Source: Verrucomicrobiales bacterium (lineage in GTDB: Bacteria; Verrucomicrobiota; Verrucomicrobiia; Limisphaerales; J093). Taken from it: a stretch of DNA of 64,000 nucleotides. The notes under the pieces were generated by a model, which worked only from the letters and a program-made list of their open reading frames with translations, was not told the origin of the DNA and searched no databases. The position numbers and the translations under genes are program-made. Shown here in pieces: positions 7,192 through 17,600 of this stretch; within the stretch, counting starts at the first letter, position 1; each line of letters starts with the position of its first letter. The DNA lies in assembly GCA_015075445.1 (NCBI GenBank), contig JABTUJ010000004.1, positions 124,001-188,000 of the forward strand. Reading direction: 5' to 3'.

Positions 7192-8568
7192 ATGAACCGC
7201 CGCGCCTTTCTGCAGACCAGCACGCGTGTCGCCGCCTTGGCCGCCGCCGCCCAGTACCTCCCGGCCACTTTCGCCGCTGAACGCCCCCTTCGCGTCGCCC
7301 TCATCGGGACCGGCTGGTACGGCAAGAGCAGCCTGTTCCGCCTCCTCCAGGTCGCTCCGGCCGAGGTGGTGTCGCTGTGCGACGTGGACGAGCGGATGCT
7401 GGCGGACGCCGCGGAGCGGGTGGCGGAACGGCAGGCGTCGAAGCAGAAGCCGCGACTTTACCGTGATTTTCGGAAGTTGATCGCCGAGCGCGACGTGGAC
7501 GTGGTGATGGTCTCGACGCCCGACCACTGGCACGCGGTCCCGGCGATCGCGGCGATGCAGGCGGGGGCGGATGTGTACGTGGAGAAGCCGACCGGCGTGG
7601 ACGTGGTCGAGAGCCAGGCCATGGTCGCGGCGGCCCGGAAATACGGCCGGATCGTGCAGGTCAACACGCAGCGCCGCAGCACGCCGCATCTGCTCGAGGC
7701 CCGCGAAGAGATCATCCAGGCAGGGCGGCTGGGCAAGATTCAGCGGGTCGAGATCGGCTGTTACTGGCACATGCGAAACCGGGATACGGTGGCGTCGGCC
7801 CCGGACATCACGCCGCCGGCGCATCTGGACTACGAACTGTGGACCGGCCCGGCGCCGTGGCGGCCGTTCACCAAGGTGCAGCATCCGCGGGGTTGGCGGG
7901 CGTTCATGGAGTACGGCAACGGCATCGTGGGCGACATGTGCGTCCACATGTTCGATATGGTCCGGTGGCTGCTGGATCTGGGGTGGCCGAAACGGATTAC
8001 GTCGTGGGGCGGCATCCTGAACGACCGGGCCAGCCGCGCGAACATCAGCGACACGCAGACGGCCCTGTTCGAGTACGACGATTTCAACGTGACCTGGAAC
8101 CACCGCACGTGGGGACGGTCGCCCGAGCCGGATCCTGACTTCCAGTGGTTTGGCACGATCTACGGCGAGAAAGGCACGCTCAAGGCCAGCGTGTTTCGCT
8201 ACGACTTCATCCCGGTGGGGACGGACAAACCGGAGCGCACCCGCAAGGCCCTGCTCGAGTACGACCAGTATCCGGAAGATCGCACGGAGAAGGACCTCGA
8301 ACGCCACGTGGCCTCGGCCATGCGGGGGCATTGGCGCAATTTCCTGGCGGCGCGCGAGCAGCGGGGGCAGAAGCTGCCCGTGGCGGACATCGAGCAGGCG
8401 CACATTTCGAGCAGTGCTTGTTTCCTGGCGAACAACTCGCTCGAGTTGGGCCGGACGCTGACGTGGGATGCCGCAACGCACACCTGCGTCGGGGACGAAG
8501 TGGCCAACGAACGGCTGCGGCGGCCTTATCGCACGCCTTGGGTACACCCCGACCCGGCGCAGGTCTGA
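7192..8568 (+). CDS. Tat-exported Gfo/Idh/MocA family oxidoreductase
   Basis: A 458-residue protein with a twin-arginine signal (NRRAFLQTSTRVAALAAAA, cleavage probably near TFAAE). It has a Rossmann NAD(P)-binding start (LRVALIGTGWYGKSSL) and the family signature EKP (DVYVEKPTGVD). The C-terminal half resembles the GFO_IDH_MocA substrate domain, with a conserved HMFDMVRWLLDLG segment. Verrucomicrobia carry many such exported dehydrogenases linked to sugar or inositol breakdown; the substrate here is unknown. It converges with a glycosyltransferase gene 86 bp away. Confidence 0.9.
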   Translation: MNRRAFLQTSTRVAALAAAAQYLPATFAAERPLRVALIGTGWYGKSSLFRLLQVAPAEVVSLCDVDERMLADAAERVAERQASKQKPRLYRDFRKLIAERDVDVVMVSTPDHWHAVPAIAAMQAGADVYVEKPTGVDVVESQAMVAAARKYGRIVQVNTQRRSTPHLLEAREEIIQAGRLGKIQRVEIGCYWHMRNRDTVASAPDITPPAHLDYELWTGPAPWRPFTKVQHPRGWRAFMEYGNGIVGDMCVHMFDMVRWLLDLGWPKRITSWGGILNDRASRANISDTQTALFEYDDFNVTWNHRTWGRSPEPDPDFQWFGTIYGEKGTLKASVFRYDFIPVGTDKPERTRKALLEYDQYPEDRTEKDLERHVASAMRGHWRNFLAAREQRGQKLPVADIEQAHISSSACFLANNSLELGRTLTWDAATHTCVGDEVANERLRRPYRTPWVHPDPAQV

Positions 8569-8654
8569 GCGGACAGGCGCGCGCGGCCGGCTGGGTCGCG
8601 GGGTGGAGGACGGGCGGTTGATGCGCGTCCCGTCGGGCGTGCCGTGGGGTGCGC

Positions 8655-9998
8655 TCAGGCGGAGGCGGTCGCGGAGGCGACCGGCGACCGGCTGTGGGCC
8701 ACTTCGCTCAGAGCCCGGAGGGTTTCCTCGGCCATGCGACGGGCGCTGTAGCGCTCGTGAGCGGCCTGACGACCGGCGTTGCCCAGGGCCTGGAGCCGGG
8801 TCGGATCGAGCAGGAGCGACTCGAGGGCGTCGGCGAGAGACTCGGGGTCGTTCGGTTCGCACAGCAGGCCGCCACCGGTCGCCTCGATGATCTCCGGGAA
8901 GGCCGCGGTGCGGGGTTGAACGACGGGAACGCCCGCGGCGAGGGCCTCAATCAGGTAGAGCCCGAACGCTTCGCCGTAGGAAGCCGGGACCGAGAAGACG
9001 GTCAGCGACTTGAGGAAGGCGATCTTGGCAGCGCGGTCGAGGTTGGCATGGAACTCGACGTCGCCGAGCACACCGGCAGTGCGCAGGCGCCGGTGGAGTT
9101 CGCGGACAAAGGGGCGATCGGCCGGGCCGCAGTAACCGCCGATCTTGAGACGCAGGTTGGGGACGCGGTTGCGCTGCTTGAGGAGGAGGAACGCTTCCAC
9201 GAGCAGGGCGAGACCTTTTTCGCGGCAGAGGCGGGCGAAGTAACCCACCACCGGAGGCGCCGAAGGCGAAGGTGTTGCTGGGCGGCGGGCGGGTGGCGAT
9301 TCGAAGCCGGCCAGGTTGATGCCGGGGGGCACGACGCGGAGGCGCTGGGGGGCGAGGCGGAGGCGCTCGGCCATGCGCTCGGCGAAGTAGCGGCTGGGAC
9401 TGAGGTAGAGGTCGGCGTCACAGGTGCGGTCGCTCAGGATCTTCCAGGCCTCGGCGCGCTGGGGGCCGGGGAGGGCATCGAGGAAGCTGTCTTCGCCGGC
9501 GAGGAGGCAGACCACGGGGGAACCGATGGCCTGGCGGAGACGGCGGGCCAGGCCGAGGAGGAGGATGTTGGACAGGCAGACGACGTCGGGTCGGGTCTGG
9601 CCCTTGAGCCAGCGGACGAGTTCATCGAGTTCGCGGGATTGGTTGCCGTGTTCTCCCTGGAGCATGGAGATGGTGAGGTCACCGACCTCGGCGGGGCGGG
9701 TTTTGGCGGCGAACTTGCCGACGAGGCGGAGGAGCCAGGGCTGGGCAAGGAAGCGGTGCAGGCCGGGGGGCAGGGCGCGGAAGAGGGCGCCCCGCTGTTC
9801 GAGGTAGACGTTGATGCCGCTGAAGAAGATGGGCACGCCAGTGCTGGTATTGGCGTCGTCCAGCGTCAGCGGGAGGTACATCGGCAACATCAAGGTCGAG
9901 TGGCCGAGCCGGCGCAGCTCGGTGACGAGGGTGTTATCGCGGATGCAATTGCCGCAATACATGCCCCCCGTGCCAGGAGTGATTTGAACGATGTTCAC
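8655..9998 (-). CDS. Glycosyltransferase family 4
   Basis: A 447-residue GT-B fold glycosyltransferase. The N-terminal half opens with NIVQITPGTGGMYCGNCIRD and the C-terminal half has the nucleotide-sugar block GEAFGLYLIEALAAGVPVVQ with the retaining EX7E-type region. The GTG at 9998 was chosen because conserved sequence begins there; the frame is open upstream for about 126 codons but encodes low-complexity Pro/Arg-rich sequence. No clear Shine-Dalgarno site precedes the GTG. It probably transfers a sugar to a surface glycan or small metabolite; no neighbouring gene specifies which. Confidence 0.85.
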   Translation of the reverse strand: MNIVQITPGTGGMYCGNCIRDNTLVTELRRLGHSTLMLPMYLPLTLDDANTSTGVPIFFSGINVYLEQRGALFRALPPGLHRFLAQPWLLRLVGKFAAKTRPAEVGDLTISMLQGEHGNQSRELDELVRWLKGQTRPDVVCLSNILLLGLARRLRQAIGSPVVCLLAGEDSFLDALPGPQRAEAWKILSDRTCDADLYLSPSRYFAERMAERLRLAPQRLRVVPPGINLAGFESPPARRPATPSPSAPPVVGYFARLCREKGLALLVEAFLLLKQRNRVPNLRLKIGGYCGPADRPFVRELHRRLRTAGVLGDVEFHANLDRAAKIAFLKSLTVFSVPASYGEAFGLYLIEALAAGVPVVQPRTAAFPEIIEATGGGLLCEPNDPESLADALESLLLDPTRLQALGNAGRQAAHERYSARRMAEETLRALSEVAHSRSPVASATASA

Positions 9999-10633
9999 AG
10001 TTTGACAAGGACGTTGTGCGCCGCCCGGACCCGGTCCGCCGGTCCGTGGGGTGAAGGGCGGCCGACGGTGTTGAGGCGGTCTAACACGGTGGGCAAGAGT
10101 AATGCAAACTCGAAGTGCTGTCCAAGTTGGGCGGCGGAGGTCGGCGGCTGGTGCGTCCCGAGGGTGTTGGAGCTGCCGACCAGACGTTGGAATGGTATTT
10201 GCTGATGACCGGAGTCTGCCCGGAGACGGAATCCGGCCGGTACCCCGCGTAGGCTGCGCCGGGCTGGGTGGAAAGGGAATCAGATGGGAGTCATCAGGCG
10301 GGTTGACAATTGCGGTGCCGGGGCGTTCAATCCCCGGTGCCATCGGTGACGGCGGCGTCAGGCACTGACTCGCCAAGCGCTCTCGAAGAAACCGCGTACG
10401 TCAATTGTGCATCGGGAGCTTGAGGTGCGTCGCGCCTGTACCCCATTTTCTCCGCGGGGGGGGGCGAAACGGGTTGAACCGCTTTGGCGCCGTCGGTCAC
10501 CGATTTCCTTTCCGCTACACTTCGCCTCCTCACGTCGGCGCCTACGTCGGCGCCTACGAGGGGACGACCCCCACCGGGCAAGGGTGGTGGGGAATCCTCC
10601 GCGTGAACTTCGGGGAATCATCCCCGGACGGGT
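9999..10633. other. 635-bp intergenic region
   Basis: This lies between the starts or ends of two minus-strand genes. It contains one arm of the dispersed palindrome (10523-10557) and a run of nine G residues near 10456-10464. No convincing coding region was found: the open frames are Pro/Arg-rich and lack family motifs. Confidence 0.5.
10523..10557. repeat. Dispersed palindrome family, single arm plus partial repeat
   Basis: The stretch 10523-10545 is identical to the right arm of the hairpin after rho (27256-27278), and its last 12 bases (GTCGGCGCCTAC) are repeated at 10546-10557. No complementary arm is nearby. Confidence 0.75.
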
Positions 10634-12547
10634 TCACCAATCACGGAGCGTTTGCACTTTTTCCCTGGGGGTGGTGGGTGATGCGGATTCGGAGTCGGAT
10701 AGCACCGGTTGGAGGTGGACGGCGAGGCGCAACCGGGTGGTGTCGGGCAGGTGGATGGCGAGTTTGCGGATGCCGGTGTTGGGGTTCTGGCGGTCCGGTT
10801 GGGGGCTGGTGGGGAGGGGGCGGGCTTCGCGGACGGTGAACCGGGCCTGAGCCGGTTCGAGCAGGAGGCGCGGAGGGCGTTCCCGCCGCGCTGGAGGGGT
10901 GGCGACGCGTCCGTCTGAGCTCAGTTCGACTTCTGCCGGGGTGTGCAGAAACCACCACAAGTCGACGGGTTCGGCGGATTCCATTTCGTCCTGGACGACG
11001 ACATGGGCGGCGGGCGAATCGCGTTCCCGGAGGGCGACGCCGCGGTGGACTGAGCGGGCGCGACCGGCATAAGCCGCGGTGAGGTCCACCACGGCGGAGG
11101 CATGGCGGGGAGTGGCGCTGAACCGGGTGACAGCGGCTTTCGCAGCCGGCGCCTGATCCGGTTCGGCACCGGGGTTGAGGACCAGCGTGTTGTGACCTTC
11201 GGCGCGGAGCCGGTAGTAAGTCCAGCGCTGCTTGCCGAAGTAGCCAGGCAGGTTGTAGTCGTCCGCCCCGAGATCCACGACCCACCGTTCGCCCAGGGCG
11301 TCCAGCACGAAAGTGCCGAGGTCCAGGTTGCTGTGGTTCGCCTGGTTGTCGCCGCCCTTGAAGCCGACGAAGACCGCTTCGCGTTGATCCCAGGCGCTGC
11401 GCAGGGTGACGACCTCGGCGCCGCGGAAGTAGCGGTCCAGCGGCAGGGGCGAGCCGGCACCGGGCAGCGGTGTGGGGGGGAACCAGACGAGGTCGAGGGC
11501 TTGAGGCGAAGCCACACGCACCTGGTAATCCGCGTAGGCCGGGGCCGAGAAGCGCTGCGCGAGCCAGAAGAGTTCCGGGGACCGGATCGTGCCATCGCCG
11601 CCGTCGGCATAGTTGAAGGTACGTTCCAGGGGACCGGTGAGGTGGAGCGGGAATAGGCCCGCCTCGCGGAAGCCGGGGGTCTCGCCGAGGCCGAAGTCCG
11701 TCCCGAGCGCGGTCTGGAGTGCGGCGAGGAAGACGACGTTGTACTGGGTGGCGTAACGCCAGTAGCCCGGCCCCTCGGCCCAGGCGCCGTCGGGACCGTA
11801 TTCGCGCATGGCCAGATGGATGGAGGGGACGGCCGCGGCGAGGAACTCGGCGGCCAGGGTGGGTTCGACGTCGGCGAGGGCGAGGGCGCCCATGCCGATG
11901 CCGCCGTTGCAGACCTGGTTCCAGTTATGGCGTACGCGGTGCCAACCGGAACTGCGCGCGTGCACTTCGAGGGCAGGCTTCAGGCCCTTCTCAACCATGG
12001 CGCGGCGGAGCTGACCTCGCTGGTCGGGGGTCCATTGGTGGTACAGCCAGTCGTAGCCAATCGCGAAGGCGTGCGTCATCTCGGCCGTGTCCAGGAAGTG
12101 GCGCGGGTTCCAGTCGGGGAACGCGGCGGCGGCGGCCAGTTCCTCCCCGGCGCGCGTGGCGTAACGCGGGTCGCCTTCGAGATGAAACAGCAGCGCGAGG
12201 GTGTAGACGCGATCCACAACCCGGCGGCTGGTGCTGAGCAGGCGGAGGCCGTCGGGGATCTCGTAGCGGGAGGGGGGCTCGTTGAGGATGCGCTGGGCGC
12301 GGTCGCGCAGCTTGCCCTGCCATTCGCGGAGCTGGGGGACGGCGGCGACCCGCTGGCGCAGGGAATCGATGGCTTCCGGCGAAAGCAAGAGGCGAGGGTG
12401 CTGGGAGCGGAGCGTGGCGAGAATCTCCGTGGCGGCCGGCACGTTGAGCGCGACGGGGGCTTCGGCAGCCGGCAGGAGGGCGGCTCCACCGCCGGAGGCG
12501 ACGAGCACGAACCAGAGTGAGGGCCAGGCAGCGGCACGTGGTTTCAT
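10634..12547 (-). CDS. Heparinase II/III family protein (polysaccharide lyase-like)
   Basis: A 637-residue exported protein. The ATG at 12547 gives a signal peptide (MKPRAAAWPSLWFVLVASGG, continuing to AAEAPVAL); an in-frame ATG 12 codons earlier would place extra residues before it. An (alpha/alpha) toroid region includes HRVRHNWNQVCNGG, typical of heparinase/alginate lyase N-terminal domains. The C-terminal half is a heparinase II/III beta-sandwich with FVGFKGGDNQANHSNLDLGTF and the downstream AEGHNTLVLNPG. This family beta-eliminates uronic-acid polysaccharides in the periplasm or outside the cell; the substrate (alginate, heparan-like or other) is not specified. Confidence 0.88.
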   Translation of the reverse strand: MKPRAAAWPSLWFVLVASGGGAALLPAAEAPVALNVPAATEILATLRSQHPRLLLSPEAIDSLRQRVAAVPQLREWQGKLRDRAQRILNEPPSRYEIPDGLRLLSTSRRVVDRVYTLALLFHLEGDPRYATRAGEELAAAAAFPDWNPRHFLDTAEMTHAFAIGYDWLYHQWTPDQRGQLRRAMVEKGLKPALEVHARSSGWHRVRHNWNQVCNGGIGMGALALADVEPTLAAEFLAAAVPSIHLAMREYGPDGAWAEGPGYWRYATQYNVVFLAALQTALGTDFGLGETPGFREAGLFPLHLTGPLERTFNYADGGDGTIRSPELFWLAQRFSAPAYADYQVRVASPQALDLVWFPPTPLPGAGSPLPLDRYFRGAEVVTLRSAWDQREAVFVGFKGGDNQANHSNLDLGTFVLDALGERWVVDLGADDYNLPGYFGKQRWTYYRLRAEGHNTLVLNPGAEPDQAPAAKAAVTRFSATPRHASAVVDLTAAYAGRARSVHRGVALRERDSPAAHVVVQDEMESAEPVDLWWFLHTPAEVELSSDGRVATPPARRERPPRLLLEPAQARFTVREARPLPTSPQPDRQNPNTGIRKLAIHLPDTTRLRLAVHLQPVLSDSESASPTTPREKVQTLRDW

Positions 12548-12600
12548 GGACGCAGGGCTACCATGCGTTCCCGGCCGCGGCAAGACGACAGGAGGGGAAG

Positions 12601-12628
12601 GGCGAAGGGCGAAGGGCGAAGGGCGAAG
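12601..12628. repeat. Four tandem copies of a heptamer
   Basis: GGCGAAG occurs four times head to tail in the 103-bp gap between the heparinase-like gene and the permease gene, preceded by an imperfect unit. A heptamer array is prone to slippage; no regulatory role is evident. Confidence 0.9.
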
Positions 12629-12650
12629 TTGGAAGTTGAAGGGGCGTTGC

Positions 12651-14201
12651 CTAAGTGCCTGACGGCGCCGGTGCCGCGCCGCGGCGGTAGTGCAGCGCGA
12701 TCAACAGGGCCGCAGTGAGTCCGTAGCCGATCACGAACTGCGGTGCGGCGCACCAGCCGAAACGGTTCTCCACGCCGCGGGCCGTGAGATCGTAGGCATG
12801 GATGAGTCCGACCGCGGAGAGCAGCATGCCCGCCAGCGACCAGAGGCCGGCTTCGAGAAAGCGACGGTCCAGGACGTGCGCAAGCACCGCCGCCAGGATC
12901 ATCGCCGTCAGGATGAACCCCTGGCTCAACGCGATCAGGCCGTGCAGGTATAGGTCCGCACCGAAAGCCGGCGCGACCGCAAAGAGGCTGGAGCCGGCCT
13001 TGCGAGCGGTCGTCTCGACCAGGACCAGCGCCCAGGCCGCCAGAGCGGGGATCAGGCCCAGCGCCACCGCGAGCGCATGGGGTTTGGGCGTCTCTTGAAA
13101 GGCCTGGGCGGTCATCACCAGCCCGATCCACAGCAGAATCCCCAGCGCGGCTTCCATCGGCACCACCTTCAACACCAGGGTCACGCCGCCCACCAGGCAC
13201 AGCGCCGTGATGATCACGCCGTTCAGGATGGAGTAGCCCGATCTGGCGCCCATGGCTTTCCAGCCCGGGTGGCCGATGTAGAGCGTCGTGGGAAACGCGC
13301 TGCCGAAGCCCGCCGCCACCAGACTGCCGAGCCCATTGGCGAGGAGCGATGGACGCGTCTCAAACCGGTCGCCGGCCGCCTCGGCGCTGGTGAGGTTCTG
13401 CAGAGACCCGATTACCGTGAACAGGCTCATGGGCAGAATGACGGCCAGGTACTGCCACCCCAGCGGCGAGGTGAGCATCGCCAGGAGATCTCCGAGAACC
13501 GGTTGGGGCAGGTGGAATTGGGCCTGGTAAACCTCCTCCAGCGGTTGGAACCAGGGCCAGCCCAGCCAGCGGAATCCCCAGCCGAGTGCGGTGCCAAGGA
13601 CCACCGCTACCAGACCGCCTGGCAGGCCAAGGGGAAGACGGAGGCGCGCGGCGTAGGTCACCAGTATGAGCATCATCGGCAGGAACGCCACGGCCGGCGT
13701 GGCGAACACCTGGAAGACAAAGCCCATCGCGATGAACGTGATGGCGATGCCCGCCAGGGCGCTGAGGAGGGCGGCGCGAGGCGTGTGGCGTCGGAGCCAG
13801 TCACCGACGAACGCGCCGGCCACCTCTACCACGCCGCTGACCAGGCACGCGAACAGCCCTGCTTGCCAGGCCCGCGTGGCGTCGCCGGTTTCCTGAAAGA
13901 CCGGACCCATGATGAGGAAGATGTAGGCCAGCACCGTGGGGGTGTTGATGCCGTAGGGGAGGGCGGTCACGTCATCGCGGCCGGTCTGGCGGGCGAGGCG
14001 GCGCGCCTGCCAGGCGTAGAAGAGGTTCCCGACCAGGACCGACAATGCGGCACCGGGCAGGATGCGGCCGTGGATGAGTTCGGCGGGGAAACCGCACACC
14101 GTGCGGCACAGGACGGCGATGACCATCAACTGCAGCAGGTTGTCCAGGAACAGCCCGAAGAAGCCGTCCACGTCGCCGCGCACGAACCACCGCGTCTTCA
14201 C
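12651..14201 (-). CDS. NCS2/xanthine-uracil type permease
   Basis: A 516-residue polytopic transporter with about 12-14 hydrophobic spans. The N-terminus GDVDGFFGLFLDNLLQLMVI and ALPYGINTPTVLAYIFLIMG match the xanthine/uracil permease-like branch common in Planctomycetes and Verrucomicrobia (related to COG2252). A second signature is AFGSAFPTTLYIGHPGWKAM. The frame begins with GTG at 14201, immediately before KTRWFVRGDVDG. The substrate is probably a nucleobase or another small anion and cannot be fixed from sequence. The BlaI-like gene diverges from 112 bp away. Confidence 0.8.
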   Translation of the reverse strand: MKTRWFVRGDVDGFFGLFLDNLLQLMVIAVLCRTVCGFPAELIHGRILPGAALSVLVGNLFYAWQARRLARQTGRDDVTALPYGINTPTVLAYIFLIMGPVFQETGDATRAWQAGLFACLVSGVVEVAGAFVGDWLRRHTPRAALLSALAGIAITFIAMGFVFQVFATPAVAFLPMMLILVTYAARLRLPLGLPGGLVAVVLGTALGWGFRWLGWPWFQPLEEVYQAQFHLPQPVLGDLLAMLTSPLGWQYLAVILPMSLFTVIGSLQNLTSAEAAGDRFETRPSLLANGLGSLVAAGFGSAFPTTLYIGHPGWKAMGARSGYSILNGVIITALCLVGGVTLVLKVVPMEAALGILLWIGLVMTAQAFQETPKPHALAVALGLIPALAAWALVLVETTARKAGSSLFAVAPAFGADLYLHGLIALSQGFILTAMILAAVLAHVLDRRFLEAGLWSLAGMLLSAVGLIHAYDLTARGVENRFGWCAAPQFVIGYGLTAALLIALHYRRGAAPAPSGT

Positions 14202-14312
14202 GTGCGGACGGTGCCCGGGGCGGGGCGGGCGGTCGAGCGGGATTCGGGCCTTGACGACCCATGCCTACGGGTGTAGTCAGTTCTGTGCTGACAGTTGTAG
14301 GCAAACCGGCAT

Positions 14313-14696
14313 ATGGAATCTGTACCGCGCATCAGTGAGACCGAGTGGGAAGTCATGCGGGTGGTGTGGGAACGTCACCCGACCACCGCGGCCGAGGTCA
14401 TCGCGCGCCTCACGCGGCAGGACCCGTCCTGGCATCCCAAGACGATCCGCACGTTCCTGGCGCGCCTGGTGCGCAAAGGCGTGCTGGACTATGAACCGCG
14501 GGGGAGGCGTTACGCCTACGAGCCGCGCCTCACGGAGGAGCAGTGTGCCTCGGCGGCCACCGAGTCCTTCCTCGACCGCGTCTTCGGCGGTTCGCTGCGC
14601 CCGATGCTGGCGCACCTCGTCCGGCAGCGGCGGCCGTCGCGCCGCGAGATCGAAGAACTGAAGCGGATTCTGGATGGGGAGGAGGGACGTTCATGA
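14313..14696 (+). CDS. BlaI/MecI/CopY family repressor
   Basis: A 127-residue winged-helix repressor. The DNA-binding half is typical: ISETEWEVMRVVWERHPTTA, AAEVIARL and KTIRTFLARLVRKGVLDYE. The C-terminal helices mediate dimerisation in this family. Its stop overlaps the start of the M56 sensor gene as ATGA, the usual repressor-sensor arrangement in which proteolysis triggered by the sensor inactivates the repressor. The pair probably regulates itself from the 111-bp gap upstream; no clear inverted operator was confirmed there. Confidence 0.93.
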   Translation: MESVPRISETEWEVMRVVWERHPTTAAEVIARLTRQDPSWHPKTIRTFLARLVRKGVLDYEPRGRRYAYEPRLTEEQCASAATESFLDRVFGGSLRPMLAHLVRQRRPSRREIEELKRILDGEEGRS

Positions 14697-17600
14697 GCTT
14701 CTGGGACTCGTTGCCGACGGCGGGCCAGTGGCTGCTGAAGAGCAGTGCGCAGGCGTCTGTGCTCGTCCTGGTGGTGCTGGCGGTGCAGGGGCTGTGCGGC
14801 CGGCGCCTCCCGGCGCGATGGCGGCATGCGCTGTGGTGGCTGGTGGTAATCCGGTTGGTTTTGCCCCTGGCGCCTGCGAGCGGGTTGAGCCTGTTCAACT
14901 GGGCGGGCTGGCGGCCGGCAGCGCCGGCCAGACCAGCGCAAGATCCAGCGGTCCGGGAAGCGATCCTGCCCGCTATGTCTTCGGGACCCGCGGCGCCGCG
15001 CATCGAGTTCTCGACGTCGGATCTGCCGCGGTCGCCTGTTGCTGGTCCGGCCGAGTTCGGGCCCGGTGTTCAGGGATCCGGCGCGGGTGAACGAGCTGCT
15101 GAGGTCGCGGTGGGGGATCGTCCTTCGCCGACGCGGCCGACGACCGGCCCGGGCTGGCCGACGTGGCTTGGCTGGTTGTGGGGGGCGGGTGTGGTGGCGC
15201 TGGCGGGCCGCCTGGGTTACACCATGATTCGGCTCCGGCGGGCGTTGGCGGAAGCGCGGCCGCTGGTGGACGGTGAAGCGTTGTGCGTGCTGGAAGAAAG
15301 CCGTGCCTTGCTGGGCGTGCGGCGGAGGCCGCCCGTGCTGGAGACGCCGGCGGTATCGAGTCCGGCCCTCTGCGGGTTGTGGCGGCCACGGCTTCTGCTC
15401 CCACCGGGTTTGGTCGGGAAGTTCACGTCTGCGGAGTTGCGCCTCGTGTTTCTGCATGAACTGGCCCACCTCCAGCGCCGTGATATCGCTGTGAACTGGC
15501 TCACGACGCTGCTCCAGCTCGCGCACTGGTTCAATCCGCTGGTCTGGCTCGCGTTCCAGCGAATGCGAGCGGACAGCGAGCTGGCTTGTGATGCCGTCGT
15601 GCTCGGCGTGACCGAGGCGGGTGCGCAGCGCGCGTACGGTCAGACGATCATCAAACTCCTGGAGGGTGTGGCCCGTCCGGCGGTGACCCCGGGCATGGTG
15701 GGGATTCTCGAGGATCCGAACCAAATGCAGTTGCGCATCCGGCGGATTGCGCGGTTCCGCCCCACGCGGAGGCGGGCGGGTTTCGCTGGCCTTACGGCGG
15801 TGATGCTTGGCTGGGTCTGTCTCACGGACGCCCCGGCGCCCAAGCCCGCGGAAGCTCCGGCGGAGGCTCCGAGTCCGGCGACGACTCAAACCCGCTCAGA
15901 CGCGCCGGAGGAAGCCGGCTCCGAAGTGCGCGTGGGCGCCGATCCCGAGGTTCGTGCGGAAGACGCGCCGCACGGGACAAGGTCGTTAACCGTGCGCGTG
16001 GTGAACACGGTGACCGGGGAGGCGCTCCCGGGCGCCGAAATCCTGGCGCCTTATCTGGGACGTTGGGGTGAACGGCCGCCAAAGCGGCTCACGGATGACC
16101 GGGGGGAATTTCGGCTCGTGTTTGCGGTGCCGCCGGCGGAGGGGCGCCGGGAGATGAGCAACTTCAGTGTCAGCGCCCACCACCCGGATTTCGCTCCGCG
16201 CTCCGTGATGTGGACTTCCTCGGCGGGTGACGTGTACGACGGGCTCCCTGCGACGGTCTCGATCGGCCTGGAGTCCGGGGTAACGGTCGGCGGCCGGGTG
16301 GTGGACGAATGGGGGACGCCGTTGGCCGGGGTGCGGGTGCTGTTGTCGGGTTCAGGGTTTACCGGCTTCACGCTCGGCAACGAGCAGCGCCTGAGCCACG
16401 AGTACCCGGAACTCCGGCGCACCGACCTGGCCACGCCGGCCGCCGTGACCGATGCGAACGGCCGTTGGACATACCCGCACTTCCCGGCGGACCTCGTGTT
16501 TGTGGAAGTCACGCTCGCGCGGCCGGACGGTTCGCGGACGACGTACAGCACGGTGCCGGAGCACATGAACGTGAACCGGTATCCGCCGGTGTCAGTCGCG
16601 GAACTGCGGGCGGCCGAAGCGGTCCTCACGCTGCCCGACGGTCTGACGGTCCGCGGGTTGGCGGTGGATGAGGCGGGCCAGCCGTTGGCGGGGGTCACGG
16701 TGCTGGAGGGTTACGGACATGGGAACATCGTGCGGGTGTCCGAGTTCACGACGGGGTCGGACGGACGCTTCGAGCGGCCTCACCGTGTACCGCGCCAGTG
16801 GATCTACACGGCTTCGCGAGCCGACCGGGCGACGGTTTCGGTGGTGGCCCAGGTTGAGCCGGGCATGGGCGAGGTTCGTTTGGTGTTGCCGCCGGCGCAA
16901 CCGCTGCGCTTCCGGGTCGTTGATGAAGCGGGGCAGCCACTTTCGGGCGTCCAGTTGAACATCGACACGCATCGAAGCGAGGCGCAGATCCTTGATTGGA
17001 CGGCGACAACGGATGCCAGCGGATCGGCCGTGTGGACCAACGCGCCGACGGTGCCGGTGACCTTCTACGCGTTGGCGAAGGATCCGCCCGTCAGCCGGAA
17101 GTTCCGGACGACGCCGGGCGAAGCGGAAAAGCGGATCGTGCTGAAAGTCGGCGGCACGGAAAGCGTGACCGTGCGCGTTCAGGCGGTGGACGCGGCCAGC
17201 GGCGAACCCGTGAAGGTCACGCGGGTGGCCACGGACTTTGCGGGTGGCGGATCGGCGTTCCGAACGCTGGCGGAGCCGCGTGCGGGCGAGTTCACGGTGC
17301 TGCTGGACCGGCGCGAGGTGCAGGTGGGCATGTACCCCAGCTATCGCCTCCGGTTCGAGGCGGACGGGTACGAGACGCTGACGCCCGGTTCCTATGACTT
17401 CGACGAGGGCGATCAGGAGCTGCAGTTGCAGCTGACGCGTTCCGGCGCTGCGTCGGAGTGGCGGGTGCGGCAGCCCAATGGCCAGCCAGCGGACGGCGCC
17501 CGGGCCTGGGTGGACACGACGCCTGATGGTTCGTCCCTGTTCATCAATGGTCCGACCAGCTTCTATGGGGATCGCCTAGCCAGGGCGACGGCCGATACCC

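Noticed and set aside
6934..8862. 642-codon minus-strand frame opposite the Gfo/Idh/MocA gene
   Set aside because: The plus strand has a Tat signal, Rossmann fold and EKP motif in the same DNA; the antisense product is Arg/Pro/His-rich.
10405..10850. Plus-strand frames in the 10.0-10.6 kb gap
   Set aside because: Low-complexity Arg/Gly/Trp-rich products overlapping the palindrome and the 3' end of the heparinase-like gene.
12601..12628. Heptamer array as a CRISPR-like repeat
   Set aside because: The units are directly adjacent with no spacers.
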